A stretch of DNA of 64,000 bases from Corylus avellana (GCF_901000735.1 NC_081543.1:13605574-13669573); one strand, 5' to 3'. Shown: positions 12,601 through 23,284, counted from the stretch's first letter. The notes: generated by a model not told the origin, from the sequence alone. Made by a program: numbers and translations.

Positions 12601-12765
12601 GCTATTCAATCCATCCCACTCAGCAGCGCGAGCCAAGAAGACGTGTTGATATGGCGAGGTACGGAAAATGGTGTTTTTTCCGTAAGAAGTGCTTATCATT
12701 TGGCAAGAGAAATGGAAGATAGATACAAGGCTGAGAGCTCAACGAACATGCACAGTAGTGATGTA
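9621..12765 (+). pseudogene. LINE-B ORF2 remnant (endonuclease, RT), truncated by gap
   Basis: ORF2 starts at the ATGA overlap and opens with the endonuclease domain: SWNCRG, a METI catalytic Glu block, GDFNE (about 10035) and SDHLP (about 10290). Frameshifts occur near 10075-10095 and near 11000-11035 (close to a run of eight T), and there is a TGA at 10907. RT motifs follow: [16 protein letters not shown] (about 11360) and the active site, which reads FVED instead of FADD (about 11680). This left copy alone has a TAA at 12097, where the right copy has Ser. Sequence is lost at 12766, so the zinc-finger and RNase H parts are missing. Confidence 0.88.
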
Positions 12766-12865
12766 NNNNNNNNNNNNNNNNNNNNNNNNNNNNNNNNNNN
12801 NNNNNNNNNNNNNNNNNNNNNNNNNNNNNNNNNNNNNNNNNNNNNNNNNNNNNNNNNNNNNNNNN
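12766..12865. other. Assembly gap, 100 N
   Basis: Exactly 100 unknown bases, a conventional placeholder for a gap of unknown size. The left duplicate arm ends at its first base. Confidence 0.98.
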
Positions 12866-13355
12866 AAACATGTTAAAAAGTTTTTTTTTTTATTAAATAT
12901 TTGTTATGAGAAATCGTAATTTTGTTTTAAATTCATGTCTTTTTCAAATAAGCACCCTTAATCTGCTTATAAAAATTGTAGATTTTTTTTTTTTTTAATT
13001 AAATGCTTTTTAAATCGCAATGTCAAACGGCTTACGTTTTGCAATATCTTTTAAAAACGCAAATTATTCTTTACGAAATCGTAATCTCAAACACACCCTT
13101 AATTGGAAACAATCAAAATCTAAGTAAAGAAACTAAACCCTTTAATTCAGGTATAATTGGGATTCCCTCAAATTTCTTTCAAATTTGAGATTTGCTTATT
13201 ATTAAATCTTAGTCATGCTTGGAATAGTGTTTGTACGTAGTGTAATGTGCAAGAGCCACGCACAAGGTTGGGGACGAGTGTCCCCTAAAGAATTTTAACA
13301 AATTTTCAAAAACATTAATTTTACTATTATCTCTCATATTTCACATTTTGTTCCC
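12866..13355. repeat. Spacer start with a half copy of foldback element F
   Basis: No gene. 13108-13225 is an inverted relative of 30850-30960: shared blocks include CTAAGTAAAGAAACTAAACC and TTTCAAATTTGAGATTTGCT, followed by TTATTATTAAATCTTAGTCATG. It represents another copy or half copy of element F. The 12866-13107 part is A/T-rich with poly(T) tracts and small inverted motifs around AATCGCAATGTCAAACGG, possibly an old MITE. Confidence 0.55.
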
Positions 13356-13727
13356 TCCAAGTTACTTTTTCACCCCTCGAAAAGCAAAGTTGAAGTCTAT
13401 TAAGCGGAGACCCACGTACAAGCTGGCCTCCCAAGAATTTTTAAAAATCCTTCCAAAAACACTATTAATTTCACTTTTTGTTTCTCAAATTACTTTTTTA
13501 CCCCTCAACTGACAAGTTAAAGTCTACTCTTAAATAAAATCGTTTCTTAATTTATGATCAACTTGCTTTTTCCACTGCACAAAGAAGTGAAAATATTATA
13601 TATATATATATAAACTAAAAGAGCAACCCAAACAAAAGTTGCTCTTTTAAATTAATTATTTGTGAATATATATTATTTTTGTTACATATTTTAATTGTAT
13701 GAAATAGATAATTCCGTTAATTATACC

Positions 13728-13759
<32 letters not shown>

Positions 13760-14003
13760 GTTTTTAATATTTTCACTTCCTTGTGCATGGAAAAAGCAAG
13801 TTGATGATAAATTAAGCAACGATTTTATTTAAAGAGTAGACTTTAACTTGTCAGTTGAGGGGTAAAAAAGTAATTTGGAAAACAAAAAGTGAAATTAATA
13901 GTGTTTTTGAAGGATTTCTAAAAATTCTTGGGAGGCCTTGTACGTGGGTCTCCGCTTAATAGACTTCAACTTTGCTCTTCGAGGGGTGAAAAAGTAACTT
14001 GGA
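13356..14003. mobile_element. Large foldback element (about 650 bp palindrome)
   Basis: The left arm (13356 to about 13590), starting TCCAAGTTACTTTTTCACCC, is matched inversely by the right arm (about 13755-14003), ending AAAAAGTAACTTGGA. Paired blocks include AGACCCACGTACAAG / CTTGTACGTGGGTCT and CAACTTGCTTTTTCCA / TGGAAAAAGCAAGTTG. The loop holds (TA)n and (GA)n runs at 13595-13612 and 13725-13760. A diverged third copy of the arm unit lies just left (13270-13355). No transposase is present, so it is a non-autonomous foldback or MITE-like element. Confidence 0.82.
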
Positions 14004-14021
14004 TATTCATTTTTGCCTATA

Positions 14022-14308
14022 TTCTATTATTCCGTCTTTTTTTTTAACACTAATGATTTCCAGAACATCTTGGACAAGCCCATTTAATTTATTTCCTATC
14101 AGGTTCTAACATAGGTTATATTTGTAATTTTGATGTCGCTTTTTTTTCTCTTGCATGTTCAATTCCCTCTCCATATATAAATTTTCAATTTTTTTTTTTT
14201 TTTTTAAATTTTTTATCTAGTAAGTTTTCAACTTACTTGGCCTTTGCAGGCTATGCTGGTTAATTACGTTGCTTTTACAATATTGCAACATCCTTTTCCA
14301 TGAATCAC
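14022..14308 (+). repeat. Direct duplicate, copy 1 (see 17134-17428)
   Basis: From TTCTATTATTCCGT to CCATGAATCACAG this block is almost the same as 17134-17428, in the same orientation, differing by a handful of bases and poly(T) lengths. Copy 2 begins at the first base after the 25-N gap. A real segmental duplication or an assembly overlap would both give this. Confidence 0.85.
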
Positions 14309-15256
14309 AGATTCGAGTCGCTGAATTGAGCAACTCGAATTCCAAATACAACATGCCATAAAATCAAGGAGATTGTTGGGGTAAAAGTGGAAGTTGCTGT
14401 CCCCATGGCTGCTTCCATCTCTTGACTGACCAAGTTTCTCTTTCAAGATTGTGAAAGTGAGTTAAAAACGAATGAGATTTCCCTGAGCATATCAAAACTT
14501 CAAGAGCACTGAAATTAATGAAGCTTTAACGTGAAAATTTCTTGCTTTCATGTATGTTGTACAACAATTTAATAGTTGATTGCCTTCCTTTTGAACTGTC
14601 TGATCGGCATATTAACAACTGAAATCAAAAGACTTTCCATATGGTTCTTTCATGCCATCATTTCAAACAATAGCATACAGAGTAGACCTACTAGCTAAAA
14701 AGCCAGGGATTAGGTCATCCAAGTGTAAAAATTCCAGTGAAAAATAAATAAATAAATAAATCCGAGACTTCTAGCAATTCTGTGTTCTTGAGTATTTCGG
14801 TTGCAAAGATGGACATCTTTCATTCAAATGTAGATATGGTTCCTTCGAATTTTACCCAGGTAATTCCATTCGATACTTCCCTCGAATCTGACAAAAAGGG
14901 AGCTTCACATTGTCCCCATCGTTGCACCACTTTGGCAGGCGGCTTGAATTGTTCTCGAAAAATTTGAGCTTATAAGAGCATTCTTAGTGAGCTAGTCAAA
15001 GTTTAGCTAAATTTTGGTTAAGAACATTCACTTTTGTTATTTTAGCTACCCCTTTCCAAAAGAATCAAACATCAAACTTTCTAAACATTTCTCTACTTTA
15101 AATAAATATCCATAGTTTACAATTTAAATGAGAGAATTGCAACACAACACAAGAGGAGAATTACAATTGAAATTATATTCACATATATATTCAGATTATT
15201 GGTTTTTTTTTTTTTTTTAATGAAAACACAAACAAAACATCTAAACACACCAACAA
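14309..15256. other. Gene-free stretch upstream of the RING gene 3' end
   Basis: No gene, known repeat end or RNA gene could be supported. It contains ordinary mixed-composition sequence, an ATAAATAAATAAAT tract near 14745 and a poly(T) run near 15205. Confidence 0.5.
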
Positions 15257-15384
15257 GAAAGACATTAATTACAGCTTTCTATTTCTTTAGATGAAAGACA
15301 TTAATTACAGCTTTCTATTTCTTTACATGAAAGACATTAATTACAGCTTTCTATTTCTTTAGATGAAAGACATTAATTACAGCT
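15257..15384 (+). repeat. 36-bp tandem repeat, about 3.5 copies
   Basis: The unit begins GAAAGACATTAATTACAGCT and ends CTATTTCTTTAGAT. Copies start at 15257, 15293, 15329 and 15365 (partial), with one visible substitution (TAGAT to TACAT). It lies about 70-200 bp past the stop codon of the minus-strand RING gene, so it may be in or near its 3' UTR. Confidence 0.93.
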
Positions 15385-15453
15385 AGATCTAAAGCCTAAA
15401 TTAAACCAAAAAAAAAAAAAAACATAACAATAAAAGACCATGCATATATATAC

Positions 15454-15978
15454 CTACTCAAAGATCGACGCACTACAACAAGGACAAATCAATGGACCGT
15501 TTACCAAATAGGCGTCCATGCAATCACGGTGGAACACATGCCTGCATGAAGAGATTTGAATCAGCTCCTCTAGGTTCTCAAAGTCGCTGAGACAAATCGG
15601 ACACTCAATTTGGTCGAACGGAATAACAGCACCAGCACCGTAGGTGATGCTCAACACGGGAGGATCAGCAACAGGAGGATCAGCCACTGGAGGATCAGCG
15701 ACAGGAGGGGCGGCATCAGCAACTGGAGGATCAGCAACAGGAGGATCAGCAACTGGAGGATCAGCGACAGGAGGAGCAGCTTCAGTGCCGCCATTGTGCT
15801 TAATGTGTCGGTAAAAGAGATATAATAAAAATAGAATAAGGGATAGGATGATAAGGCAAAAATGTCCCTGCAGGCTTGGAAAGCCAGACAGGAGGAGAAG
15901 GAGGGGAGGGAGAGGGAGAGGGATAGGTGGAGGGGGAGGGGGAAAGGGAACTGGATTTTCTTGCCCTAGAATTCTCAT
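15454..15978 (-). CDS. Membrane-anchored RING-H2 finger protein (ATL-like E3 ligase candidate)
   Basis: Intronless, 174 aa from the chosen ATG at 15978. A proline/leucine-rich N-terminus leads into one transmembrane segment (about residues 39-56), then eight PPVAD-type repeats (about 69-106), then a C-terminal RING-H2 finger. The zinc ligands are C126, C129, C145, H147, H150, C153, C165 and C168, in the C3-H2-C3 order. The Trp usual before the last Cys pair in ATL proteins is absent. Such proteins usually pass ubiquitin from an E2 to a membrane-proximal substrate; the substrate is unknown. An in-frame ATG at 16251 would add 91 residues, but that part is GA-microsatellite and transposon TIR sequence, so the inner start is preferred. 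The gene lies between two assembly gaps. Expression is not shown. Confidence 0.68.
   Translation of the reverse strand: MRILGQENPVPFPPPPPPIPLPLPPLLLLLSGFPSLQGHFCLIILSLILFLLYLFYRHIKHNGGTEAAPPVADPPVADPPVADPPVADAAPPVADPPVADPPVADPPVLSITYGAGAVIPFDQIECPICLSDFENLEELIQISSCRHVFHRDCMDAYLVNGPLICPCCSASIFE
15650..15785 (-). repeat. 15-bp coding microrepeat (PPVAD)n
   Basis: Within the RING gene, GGAGGATCAGCAACA-type 15-mers repeat and encode Pro-Pro-Val-Ala-Asp on the minus strand. Variants are synonymous (CAACA, CGACA, CCACT), which argues that the frame has been kept. The array is broken once by an extra Ala pair. Copy number is likely to vary between individuals. Confidence 0.9.
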
Positions 15979-16039
15979 GACGCTGGTAGTAAAGTCGCAA
16001 AAGAGGAGAGTGGATCGTTTGATCTCTTGCAGTTTCGAA

Positions 16040-16170
16040 ACGAGAGCCGACGCGAGAGAGAGCAGACCAGAGAGAAAGAGACGAGAGAGAGCAGACCAGA
16101 GAGAAAGAGATGAGAGAGAGGGAGAAAGCAGACGAGAGAGAGAGAGAAAGAGAACCGGCGGCAGACGAAG
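16040..16170 (+). repeat. GA-rich microsatellite in the RING gene leader
   Basis: GAGAGA runs alternate with GCAGACCAGAGAGAAAGAGA, which occurs twice in a row. On the gene's strand this is a C/T-rich leader, a common plant 5' UTR or core-promoter composition. Confidence 0.8.
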
Positions 16171-16171
16171 A

Positions 16172-17108
16172 GAGGGATCAGGATTCCCTCGTATTAGAGG
16201 GGATCTTAAATTTTCTCCAATTGGAGATCTGGACCGTTGATTTTCATCCAACGCTCCAGATTAGTCTACAACAAATAATTATTAAAAAATTATTTATATT
16301 TAAAAAATAAATCAAAATTAAAATTAATAAAATTAATAAATAAATTTCTAATACTTGGTGTACAGTTATTGTCGTTTTCTCCAACTCTCAGCTCTGTTCG
16401 TCGGAGTTTTGTCACCCTCCGGCGAGGAAAGCCCATTTTCCGGCGACTGCGTCAGATTCCGGCGCTCTAATTTCTCGTCATCCAACAAAAAAAGTCGCTT
16501 GAAACTCGAGATCTTTTACGGATTTGATTGGTTTGGTTTTTGCTTTTTTTGTTTGTTTGGAAGTTCTGGAAAAAAAGGTTATGTTTTGGGTGATGAAAGA
16601 AAACCACGGGGGACACTCATTGTTTTTGTTATGTTTGGATGAGAAGCTCAGCTCAGAGCCTCGGCGGTGTGTTTTCTGTTTGAATTTTCTTCTGGGTGTT
16701 GTTTGGTTGGTGAGAAAATTGGGATCGAAAGGAAAGTTTTGACGACTTGTTTGGTCGGTAATGAATGGGAGTCTCAACTTTTTCTTCATTAAATGTTTCT
16801 TTCTGGGTTTTGTTTGGTCGCGTCAGGAGATTTGGGGTGGTCCGGCCACCCCAAAAAAAAAAAAAGTTAATATTTTTTTGGGGTGGCTTGGGCTGTTAAC
16901 AGCGGTGGCCGGCCACCACCTGGCCACCCCATATGTTTTTTAATTTTTTTTATTATTTTAATTTTAATTCATTTTTTAAATATAAATAATATTTGAATAA
17001 TTTATTTTAGTGGACAAATTTGGACCGTTGGATGAAAATCAACGGTCCAAATCTCCAATTGGAGAAAATTGAGATCCCCTCTAAAGGATCCTGATCCCAA
17101 AGAGAGAG
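16172..17108. mobile_element. Long-TIR DNA element in the RING gene promoter (MULE-like candidate)
   Basis: The left TIR (GGGATCAGGATTCC, then AGAGGGGATCTTAAATTTTC and TCCAATTGGAGATCTGGACC) is matched inversely by 16985-17100 (GGTCCAAATCTCCAATTGGA, GAGATCCCCTCT, GGATCCTGATCCC). TIRs extend about 120-150 bp. The roughly 650 bp interior is GC-richer, resembles a plant 5' leader (TTCTCCAACTCTCAGCTCTG, CCGGCGA repeats) and carries GGGGTGGCC/GGCCACCCC palindromes. No transposase is seen. The right edge runs into the 25-N gap, so the target duplication cannot be checked. Confidence 0.65.
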
Positions 17109-17133
17109 NNNNNNNNNNNNNNNNNNNNNNNNN
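17109..17133. other. Assembly gap, 25 N
   Basis: Twenty-five unknown bases between the right TIR of the preceding element and the second copy of the 14022-14308 duplicate. Confidence 0.98.
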
Positions 17134-17428
17134 TTCTATTATTCCGTTTTTTTTTTTTTTTTTTTTTTTAACACTAATGATTTCCAGAACATCTTGGACA
17201 AGCCCAATTAATTTATTTCCTATCAGGTTCTAACATAGGTTATATTAGTAATTTTGATGTCACTTTTTTTTCTCTTGCATGTTCAATTCCTTCTCCATAT
17301 ATAAATTTTCAATTTTTTTTTTTTTAATTTTTTATCTAATAAGTTTTCAACTTACTTGGCCTTTGCAGGCTATGCTGGTTAATTACGTTGCTTTTACAAT
17401 ATTGCAACATCTTTTTCCATGAATCACA
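17134..17428 (+). repeat. Direct duplicate, copy 2 (see 14022-14308)
   Basis: Same orientation as copy 1. It starts immediately after the gap and ends at CCATGAATCACAG, where the sequence switches to repeat R1. Its poly(T) run is longer than in copy 1. Confidence 0.85.
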
Positions 17429-17489
17429 GTCTTCACAGATATGAGATATATATAAAAGTTAATATTAATACTTTTAATGGAAGACTTAG
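17429..17489 (-). repeat. Repeat R1 (3' side), flank of LINE-B right copy
   Basis: Read on the minus strand this continues R1 after the LINE-B insertion: GTGCTAAGTCTTCCATTAA, then TATCTCATATCTGTGA. Both blocks occur contiguously with the 5' side of R1 in the uninterrupted AP2M intron copy (37480-37610). Confidence 0.68.
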
Positions 17490-17508
17490 CACTAGAGGCT
17501 CGTATATT
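17490..17508. repeat. LINE-B target-site duplication (3' copy)
   Basis: CACTAGAGGCTCGTATATT, 19 bp, identical to 23374-23392 on the other side of the element. It sits next to the poly(T) that marks the LINE 3' end on the minus strand. Confidence 0.95.
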
Positions 17509-17557
17509 GTTTTTTTTTTTTTTTTTTGAGAGGAAACATTCACTACTTCATTAATAA

Positions 17558-20500
17558 TCAACAAGAGATTACAGATTGCTCTCTATGGATAGTCTCCGAG
17601 ATACAATCAGAGATTTCTCCCAACCACTGCCGTTTGATTCCCATATCTGCTGCTAATTTTGCTAGGTGATGAGCAGCAAAATTAGCTTCACGACCCACAA
17701 ACAGACTCTCCCAATAATTAAAAGTATCAAGCAGACATTTAACATCCTAGATTATATAGCCAAATCTGCTCCAGTTTTCTTCCCCTGAGTTCACTGCATC
17801 CACCACATTTTTGGCATCTCCTTCTAAACTTATATGCGGCACATCCAGGTCCAAGCAAAACCGCACAACATTGACAAGGGCAAGTGACTCCGCAATTGTA
17901 GGGTCTGTTATGCCATGACCAACACTACATTGGGCAGCCATAACACAGCCCGCATGGTCACGAACCACGACTCCCATGCCAAATCTTCCCTGCTTGAGGT
18001 TGAGAGCTGCGTCCCAATTCACCTTGAGCCGGCCCACAGGAGGCGCTTTCCACTTTTCATCCTCACGTCTTCCTTGTTGCTGCTGTTCATTGCGTGCTCC
18101 CTGTACAGCTTGGCTATACTCCCCCACTGCATTATTGACTCTCATTATTAACGTATTTGGATGCCAAAACTGCCCCCCATGAAGCACCTCATTCCTACGG
18201 AGCCATAATTGCCTTGATAGACCCACAAAAATTCTGACTTCATCCTCATCCCCTTGCTTCAACATCTCCTCCACTATGTTAATAAAAGCTGGCCCCTGCA
18301 GTGCACTTTTCTGGAATTTCTTCCTGCTATTACCCCATACATCCTTGGCTGAAGGGCAAGTCCATAAAATATGGATGGGTGTTTCAGCTTCCAGCCCACA
18401 TATCAGACAAAGTGGGTCCTTCACAATTTTTCGTCTCAATAGATTGTCCGAGTTGGTAAAATGTCTTGGCAAGCACGCCATAAGAAATTCTTCTCCACAT
18501 TTGAGACTTTCAGTTTCCAAATCAGTTTCCATACATCACTACTGTGCATGTTCGTTGAGCTCTCAGCCTTGTATCTATCTTCCCTTTCTCTTGCCAAATG
18601 ATAAGCACTTCTTACGGAAAAAACACCATTTTCCGTACCTCGCCATATCAACACGTCTTCTTGGCTCGCGCTGCTGAGTGGGATGGATTGAATAGTTGCC
18701 ACTTCTTCTTTGCTAAATGAAGCTTTCAGAAGATTTAAGTCCCACCAACCCAGATCCTTATCAATTAATTTACAAACCATTTCCTCATGAAGACCTGGTT
18801 CTGGAGGGGAATGTATCAAAAAGCTATTCGGTAATGGCACCCACCTATCATCCCAAATCCGAGTCTTCTCCCCATTGCCAATCCGCCACACTAACCCCTC
18901 CTCTATGAGGTTTTTCGAGCTAATAATACTTCTCCAAGCATATGAGGGTTTAGAGCCAATAGAGGCATCCATCACCTCACATGTTGGAAAATATTTAGCC
19001 TTCAAAATCCTCACTACCAAGCTATCCGGAGTTCTCCATAGTCGCCAGATCTGTTTTGCCAAAAGTGCCTTGTTAAAGCAGGCAAATTCTCGGAAACCCA
19101 TCCCTCCCTTCTCCTTAACGAGCCCCATCTGCCCCCAACTCATCCAATGGATACGAGATTCATTTGATTGGTGCCCCCACCAGAACTTCTGCATCAATGA
19201 GTTAATATTGGCACATAATGCTTTTGGGAGATGAAACACACTCATGTTGTACGTCGGAATGGCTTGCACCACCGCCTTCAACAAAATCTCTTTCTCGGCC
19301 TGCGATAGAAATTTCAGCTTCCAGTCATTTAGACGTTTTTCAATCCGGTCAATAATGGACCTAAACTCCTTAGTCCGTGACTTTCCAACCAATGCCGGAA
19401 GTCCCAGGTATGTGTCGTATCTTTGCGTCACCGGAATAGCTGCAATTTCTAAGACGGCTTCCCGATCTGTGACCGTCGTATTTCTACTGAAAAATATTGC
19501 AGTTTTATTCACATTCAACTTTTGGCCCGAGGCTCGTTCATAGAGGGTCAAAATATGAGTCAACCACTGCAAATGTGCAACATTTGCTCTGCAAAACAAT
19601 AAACTATCTTCAACGAAAAAAAGATGGTTTAGGCCGGGGCCCTGCCTGGAGGTGGGGACACCTCTTAGGGGACCTTCACAATCGGCTCGAGTTAGCATGG
19701 AGCTGAGGGCTTCAGCATAAATGATAAACAAATAGGGCGAGATGGGGTCTCCTTGGCGTATACCCCTTGTAGGAGTAATCGGCCCTACAAGGGTTCCATT
19801 AATCAACACTTCAAATTGAGCTGTACAAACACACATCATGATCAGGTGACAACACTTATTGTCAAAACCCATTTTCCGCATCACGGCCTCCAAAAAAATC
19901 CACTCCACCCTGTCATAGGCTTTGCTCATATCCAGCTTAACTGCCATGAAACTTGTCCTCCCATACATCCTGGAATGCATAGTATGAAGGGTTTCAAATG
20001 CAGCAAGTATATTATCCGTAATAAGGCGCCCAGGGATAAATGCACTTTGAAACGGTGATATGATTGCAGGCAAAACCTCCTTCAGCCTATTAGCTAGTAC
20101 CTTTGAAATTAATTTATATAAGACATTACAAAGGCTAATAGGGCGATAATCAGACACACTAATAGGATTTTTGGACTTAGGTATCAGAGCAATATACGTA
20201 AAATTTAATTCTTTATTCATAACACCTGAATTTAAAGAGTAAAGCACAGCATTGCAAACCTCCGCTCCATCAAGTCCCAATTCTTTTGGAAAAAAAATGC
20301 ATTAAAACCATCCGGTCCAGGGGCCTTAAGAGGCGCCATTTGCTGCAGGGCGGTAACCACATCTGCAGCCGTGAATGGTCTTAGCAGTCATCCGTTCATA
20401 TCATCCGTGATGCGTTTGTCGAGAGCCTCCAAGCATTCATCCATATGATCTGGCTTGCCTGATGTGAACAAAATATTAAAGTACCCCACAAATGCACCCC

Positions 20501-21680
20501 CAATGTCTTCATGAGTCTCCATTTGGTTCCCTGCCATATCACAGACCGAGTAGATTACATTGGACTTTCTTCGCTGATTTGCACAAGCATGGAAAAACTT
20601 AGTGTTTTTGTCGCCATTCCTAAGCCATTCCACCTTCGCTCTTTGTTTCCATTGTATTTCCTCTTGCTCCATGAGAGTCTGCACGTGCAGCTTGATTTTG
20701 GTAATTTCCTCCATCCATTCTGGTCCCTCCTTAGCTTGTAAAGCAGCCAAGTGGGTGCATGAATTTTTTAATTCTGTTTCAGGTTCTTTTTTCTTTTTCT
20801 GCCACCGCATCAGCTCCCCTTGACAATTCCCGAGTTTTTGACGTATATTGCCCCCCCCAATGATCAGTCTGTATACGCCTGGCCTTCCAAGCAGACTTTA
20901 TAATCTCGGTATACGTTCCCTCCAAAGCCCATGAGGCTTCATGTTTGAATTTACGATATGGCCTTCCTTGCCGCTTAGTTTCATATAACATTATGAACAC
21001 AGGGAGGTGATCGGAACAAGAAGCACTCTCCACCAAAATATCAACTTGCGGGAATAAAGACCTCCACCCTTCATTTGCCACCACTTGATCTAATCTTTCT
21101 TGAATAAAAGCACCTCCCTCTCTACCATTATTCCAAGTGAATTTAGGCCCCCTATAGCTCAAGTCCACTAATTCACAATCTGCCAATGTTGCGTGAAAAT
21201 CCTCCATTAAACTCCTTTGTCTTCCATTCCCACCCGTTTTTCGGACAATAATAAGATCTCGTTGAAATCCCCCACACAAAGCCATGGATTGGGCTCCATC
21301 GCTGCGAGAAATCGAAGAAGACCCCATACTTCTTTTCGTTTGCTTGCCTCCGGATGACCATAGAAACCCGTAAATTTCCACGAAACCGAATTTGGTTTCA
21401 TGCAAACTTTCGCGTTAATATGGCGGCTGCTATAGTTTTGAATATCCACAAATACGTCGTCATTCCAAAGCAATGCCACACCACCACTCTTCCCTACACA
21501 ATCAACGGCCAGCATATTTGGAAAGCCCAACCTGTTACGAATCCGCTCCATTTTAGGTCTCCTAAGAATGGTTTCCATAAGGAAAACCATTTTGGGTTTC
21601 TTCATCTTCACCAACTGGCAAAGCTCTCGAACTGTCCGAGGGTTCCCAAGCCCCCGGCAGTTCCAGCTCATGATGCTCAT
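17558..21680 (-). pseudogene. LINE-B ORF2 remnant, right copy (endonuclease, RT, zinc-finger-like, RNase H)
   Basis: The order on the minus strand is endonuclease (SWNCRG near 21660, GDFNE near 21265, SDHLP near 21010), RT ([12 protein letters not shown] near 19940, altered active site FVED near 19615), a Cys/His block CLICGLEAETPIHILW (about 18400), and RNase H with NWDAA, AES, EGDA and a final H in AAHH (about 18030-17660). Breaks: a frameshift near 21210, TGA near 20388, a frameshift near 20275, a frameshift near 18440-18530 and TAG at 17747. A natural end is TGA at 17558-17560. The left arm's extra TAA is not present here, so this copy is closer to the ancestral state. Confidence 0.9.
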
Positions 21681-23284
21681 TGCGGTCGGCGGGGCTGAAC
21701 ACCAGCCACCGCCACCCCCGATCCAAGCACCTTCTTCCTTGAAACATCTACCCCCTCCTTTTGTGTCGCTGTTTGAATATCACAATTCCGACCCTTCTTT
21801 CTCGAACCATCTCCTACCACCGCTTCTCCAACCGTCTTCCGTTTACCCAAATTTTCCGAACGGGGGGACAGCTTTACCTGAGAAGCACCTCGGGCTCTCC
21901 TCTTCCACGTGATTGTCATTTGCTCTTTACCTGGGCCAGTTTTTTCTCCTAATGACGTGTTTGCCATATTTTTTTCTACATCTGCTATGGTGGGCCCCGG
22001 GCAAGCAAAACCCTTACCTCCCAGCCCCACGTTACTCTCCAGCCCATCTCCTACATAATTGCATCGAGCCACATCAGCAAAGATACTCCCTATAAAACCG
22101 TTCTCCAGCTTTGATTCCTTCCCATATGAAACCGTTCCCCCACTGTCGCTTCCCATGTTCGGCGATTTCAACGTATCATCCTCATTATTAGCTTGGGCCT
22201 TTCCTGTTTTAGCATCAACGGATCCTTTCCCTAAGAAAAACTGACCCCCATGATTTCCGAAGTCATCATCAATGTGTTCCTTACTGCTTGCCATCCCCAT
22301 CACCCTTGGATCTGTTTCATCTTGAGCAGTTTCCACCGTTGGATTTGTTGCCCAGAAAGTTTCATTCAGTCCCGCCGGCGTTCCATAGAAACCTCCACTA
22401 TCCTCACTGGAATCTGTCTTTGTACCTTCCTCTGCCACCTTGTCCATACCCTTCATGTATTGATCTCCATTTTGAGACTGATCCGAATCCATCCGTCTGG
22501 TAATCGTCTCATGTCCCTCTCGATTCCCCCTACCAGGTGGCGGAACCCTCAACCATGGACCATATTCTAGCACCCCTCCCGGAATTCCTTGGCCAGGTCT
22601 CTTCAGACATCCAACCCTGCCGTGGATTACTACACCACAGTGAAAACAGAACCACGAGATTCGTTCATATTGAAAATTAATCCAGATCGGTGAACCTTCA
22701 ACTTTGAGCCTTCGACCCCGCGCCAACAGTTTAGTAAGATCAATCCTTATTTTTACCCGTAAGAATTTTCCCCATCCAATGCCATTCTCATCAGTGTCTA
22801 CATCCTCAACAAATCCCACAGTAGACCCAATCTGTCTCCCAACTTCAGTCCCCATACATGCAAGAGGAAGTTTGTGCATTCACACCCAAAACGCCACTTT
22901 TTCGAAATCAATTGTTTCCACTGGAGTGACCCCATCAAAATCTGCCACCGAAAAGACATTCCCCTCAATCACCCAAGGGCTTCCCTCTAGTATCCTTGTT
23001 TTGTCCTAGAAGTGTTCAAAATCTATTAAGAACAAATTCTCCCCCACAACTTTGAGGGTTAGCCTTCCCGTTGGCTTCCACCATCGGATCAATTGTGATC
23101 TGATAATGTCCTTGCCAATAAACCTCTCAGTGAGCAGCTTCCCTACCAAACAAGATTGCCCTCTGGATACAATCCTAGCCAAAGCTTCACTCTTAATTTC
23201 CACCTCCACTTCCTCTTCTTCCGTCAATGAAAGATTTCTCCACAAGTGAGAGAGATCTTCTGCCATCGAATCGTAAGCCGACAT
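21677..23284 (-). pseudogene. LINE-B ORF1, right copy (DUF4283 / CCHC), two stops
   Basis: Same architecture as the left copy: ATG at 23284, TAG at 23006-23008, TGA at 22880-22882, a zinc knuckle near 22610-22650, and an end overlapping ORF2 as ATGA at 21677-21680. The 400-codon part after the second stop differs from the left copy at about five residues. Confidence 0.88.

Larger units (their letters stand above)
7928..12765 (+). mobile_element. LINE-B, left copy (3' end lost in the assembly gap)
   Basis: An L1-type LINE beginning TCTCTCTGAGGTCTATC, with ORF1 from 8017 and ORF2 from 9621. It stops at the first N (12766), about 1 kb short of the 3' end seen in the right-arm copy (17509-23373). 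The two copies are near identical; a few amino-acid changes per several hundred residues are visible by eye. Confidence 0.92.

Noticed and set aside
15257..15384. CRISPR array
   Set aside because: The 36-bp units are head-to-tail with no unique spacers and this is a plant nuclear sequence.
15979..16251. N-terminal 91-residue extension of the RING protein
   Set aside because: The added codons are GA microsatellite and TIR sequence also found inverted at 16985-17100, so the ATG at 15978 is the better start.
15848..16310. Plus-strand Arg/Glu-rich frames opposite the RING gene
   Set aside because: They are shadows of the GA-rich microsatellite on the other strand.
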